6,835 nucleotides of DNA from Alphaproteobacteria bacterium (GTDB lineage Bacteria > Pseudomonadota > Alphaproteobacteria > SMXP01). Both the position numbers and the translations under genes were made by a program. Location: the NCBI GenBank assembly GCA_021774995.1, contig JAJFIM010000096.1, positions 1 to 6,835 on the forward strand, in the 5' to 3' direction. Positions 5,730 to 6,835 of the stretch are shown here, in pieces (the stretch's first letter is position 1; the number at the start of each line of letters is the position of its first letter). The notes under the pieces are model-generated. The model saw nothing but the letters and a program-made list of their open reading frames with translations. It searched no databases and was not told the DNA's origin.

Positions 5730-6770
5730 ATGACGACAAGCCTGCAAGACATCGCACACGCCATGGCGGCGCCGGGCAAAGGTCTTCTCGCCGCTGACGA
5801 GAGCTCGGGCACCATTAAAAAGCGCTTCGACGTCATCGGCGTTGACTCTACGCAAGAGAACCGGCGCGATTCCCGCGAAAGGCTCTTTCGCACGGCGCCC
5901 GCAATGGCTGACCTCATCAGCGGGGTGATCCTGTTTGACGAAACCATTCGGCAAAAAGCCGCCGACGGAACGCCGCTGGTAAAAATCATTCAAGACGCGG
6001 GGTCCATTCCCGGCATCAAAGTGGATATGGGCGCCAAGGACCTGCCCCGCTCAAATGGCGAGAAGGTCACGGAAGGCCTTGACGGGTTGCGCGCGCGTTT
6101 GGCGGAATATTTCGAGCTTGGCGCGCGTTTCGCCAAATGGCGGGCGGTGATTGACATCGGCCGCGGCGGAAACAGATCCGTGCCGAGCGCTTATTGCATT
6201 CACGCCAACACCCACGCTTTGGCGCGCTATGCGGCGCTGTGTCAGGAAGCGGGCATTGTGCCGATTGTCGAGCCGGAAGTTCTGATGGACGGCGATCATG
6301 ATGCCGAGCGCTGTTATCAGGTCACGCAAGCCACATTGAAGGCGCTTTATTCCGAACTCTACGAACAGCGCGTAAGTTTGGAAGGCACGATCCTGAAACC
6401 CAATATGATCGTGTCGGGAAAATTATGCCCCACCAAGGCGAGTCCCGAAGAAGTGGCGGAAAGAACCCTGAAATGTTTTACCCATACAGTGCCCGCGGCA
6501 GTACCCGGTATTGTATTTCTATCCGGCGGCCAGTCCGACATTGACGCCACGGCGAATCTCAACGCCATCAATCAACTCAAAAGCGCCAGCAGCGAGGTCT
6601 ATCCGTGGGCGTTCAGCTTTTCGTATGGGCGCGCTTTGCAAACCGCCCCCTTGGACGCATGGCGCGGCAAAGCCGCCAATGTGACGGCCGGACAAAAGGC
6701 TTTTGCCCACCGGGCGCGCATGAACGGTCTGGCGGCAACCGGCGCCTGGACGCCCGAGATGGAGACGTAA
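5730..6770 (+). CDS. fba: Class I fructose-1,6-bisphosphate aldolase
   Basis: A Schiff-base (metal-independent) aldolase that reversibly cleaves fructose-1,6-bisphosphate to dihydroxyacetone phosphate and glyceraldehyde-3-phosphate in the cytoplasm. It belongs to the animal/plant-like class I family, not the metal-dependent class II enzymes common in bacteria. Active-site motifs align with the rabbit enzyme: LAADES (20-25) with Asp23, GIKVDMG (95-101) with Lys97, FAKWR (134-138) with Lys136 and Arg138, VEPEV (180-184) with Glu181 and Glu183, the Schiff-base motif GTILKPNM (219-226) with Lys223, FLSGGQSD (263-270), and SYGRALQ (298-304) with Arg301. At 346 aa it is somewhat shorter than animal aldolases and lacks their flexible C-terminal tail ending in Tyr. 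GGAG at 5716-5719 lies 10 nt before the ATG. It is the last gene of the visible operon. The symbol fba is generic. Confidence 0.95.
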   Translation: MTTSLQDIAHAMAAPGKGLLAADESSGTIKKRFDVIGVDSTQENRRDSRERLFRTAPAMADLISGVILFDETIRQKAADGTPLVKIIQDAGSIPGIKVDMGAKDLPRSNGEKVTEGLDGLRARLAEYFELGARFAKWRAVIDIGRGGNRSVPSAYCIHANTHALARYAALCQEAGIVPIVEPEVLMDGDHDAERCYQVTQATLKALYSELYEQRVSLEGTILKPNMIVSGKLCPTKASPEEVAERTLKCFTHTVPAAVPGIVFLSGGQSDIDATANLNAINQLKSASSEVYPWAFSFSYGRALQTAPLDAWRGKAANVTAGQKAFAHRARMNGLAATGAWTPEMET

Positions 6771-6835
6771 AAGCGCTTGAGCTTCAGGGTGCTGATGTTT
6801 TATATTGAGTATCGATCAGTTCTGAAATGCAGGCG
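6771..6835. other. Region downstream of the aldolase gene, no gene seen
   Basis: No gene can be supported in these 65 bp before the window ends. Two nested 5-bp inverted repeats are present: TTCAG (6783-6787) with CTGAA (6822-6826), enclosing CTGAT (6792-6796) with ATCAG (6815-6819). The pairing is weak and no T-tract follows, so I do not call a terminator. The operon may continue beyond the window. Confidence 0.4.

Noticed and set aside
6783..6826. Intrinsic terminator after the aldolase gene
   Set aside because: The nested 5-bp stems are weak, have an internal loop and an 18-nt terminal loop, and lack a T-tract.

Overview
The window reads as chromosomal DNA of an alphaproteobacterium, judged from alphaproteobacterial-type protein sequences, a zapA/zauP-like pair next to a tkt-gap-pgk-fba cluster, and cell-cycle DNA motifs typical of that class (a perfect TTAA-N7-TTAA and GANTC sites). 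I cannot name a genus. Nothing indicates a phage, plasmid, IS element or CRISPR array.

Layout. Bases 1-66 are the start of the spacer downstream of zapA and are cut by the window edge. Bases 67-726, on the minus strand, carry a two-gene cell-division operon: a small coiled-coil DUF4164 protein, which I match to ZauP ('ZapA upstream protein'), followed by ZapA. Bases 727-1127 are a 401-bp divergent intergenic region. It is AT-rich near the zauP side and holds the most interesting non-coding signals: a perfect 8-bp-arm inverted repeat between two back-to-back -10-like boxes, a perfect CtrA-type site, two GANTC sites, a short direct repeat at the zauP start and a GC-rich hairpin. Bases 1128-6770, on the plus strand, carry five tightly packed genes: tkt (transketolase), gap (glyceraldehyde-3-phosphate dehydrogenase), a small uncharacterised single-domain cupin, pgk (phosphoglycerate kinase) and a class I fructose-1,6-bisphosphate aldolase. 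The last 65 bp hold no gene I can support.

How it works together. ZapA and ZauP are expected to bundle and focus FtsZ filaments at midcell. The plus-strand genes encode adjacent steps of the triose/hexose-phosphate trunk. Aldolase, GAPDH and PGK interconvert fructose-1,6-bisphosphate and 3-phosphoglycerate, and transketolase links fructose-6-phosphate and glyceraldehyde-3-phosphate to the pentose phosphates. No RuBisCO, phosphoribulokinase or cbbR is visible, so a Calvin-cycle role cannot be assumed.

The least described part is the cupin. It has complete cupin motifs 1 and 2, sits 8 bp after gap, shares an ATGA with pgk, and is therefore probably co-translated with the enzymes. The shared regulatory region, with a CtrA-like site between a Z-ring operon and a central-carbon operon, suggests a testable link between cell cycle and metabolism.
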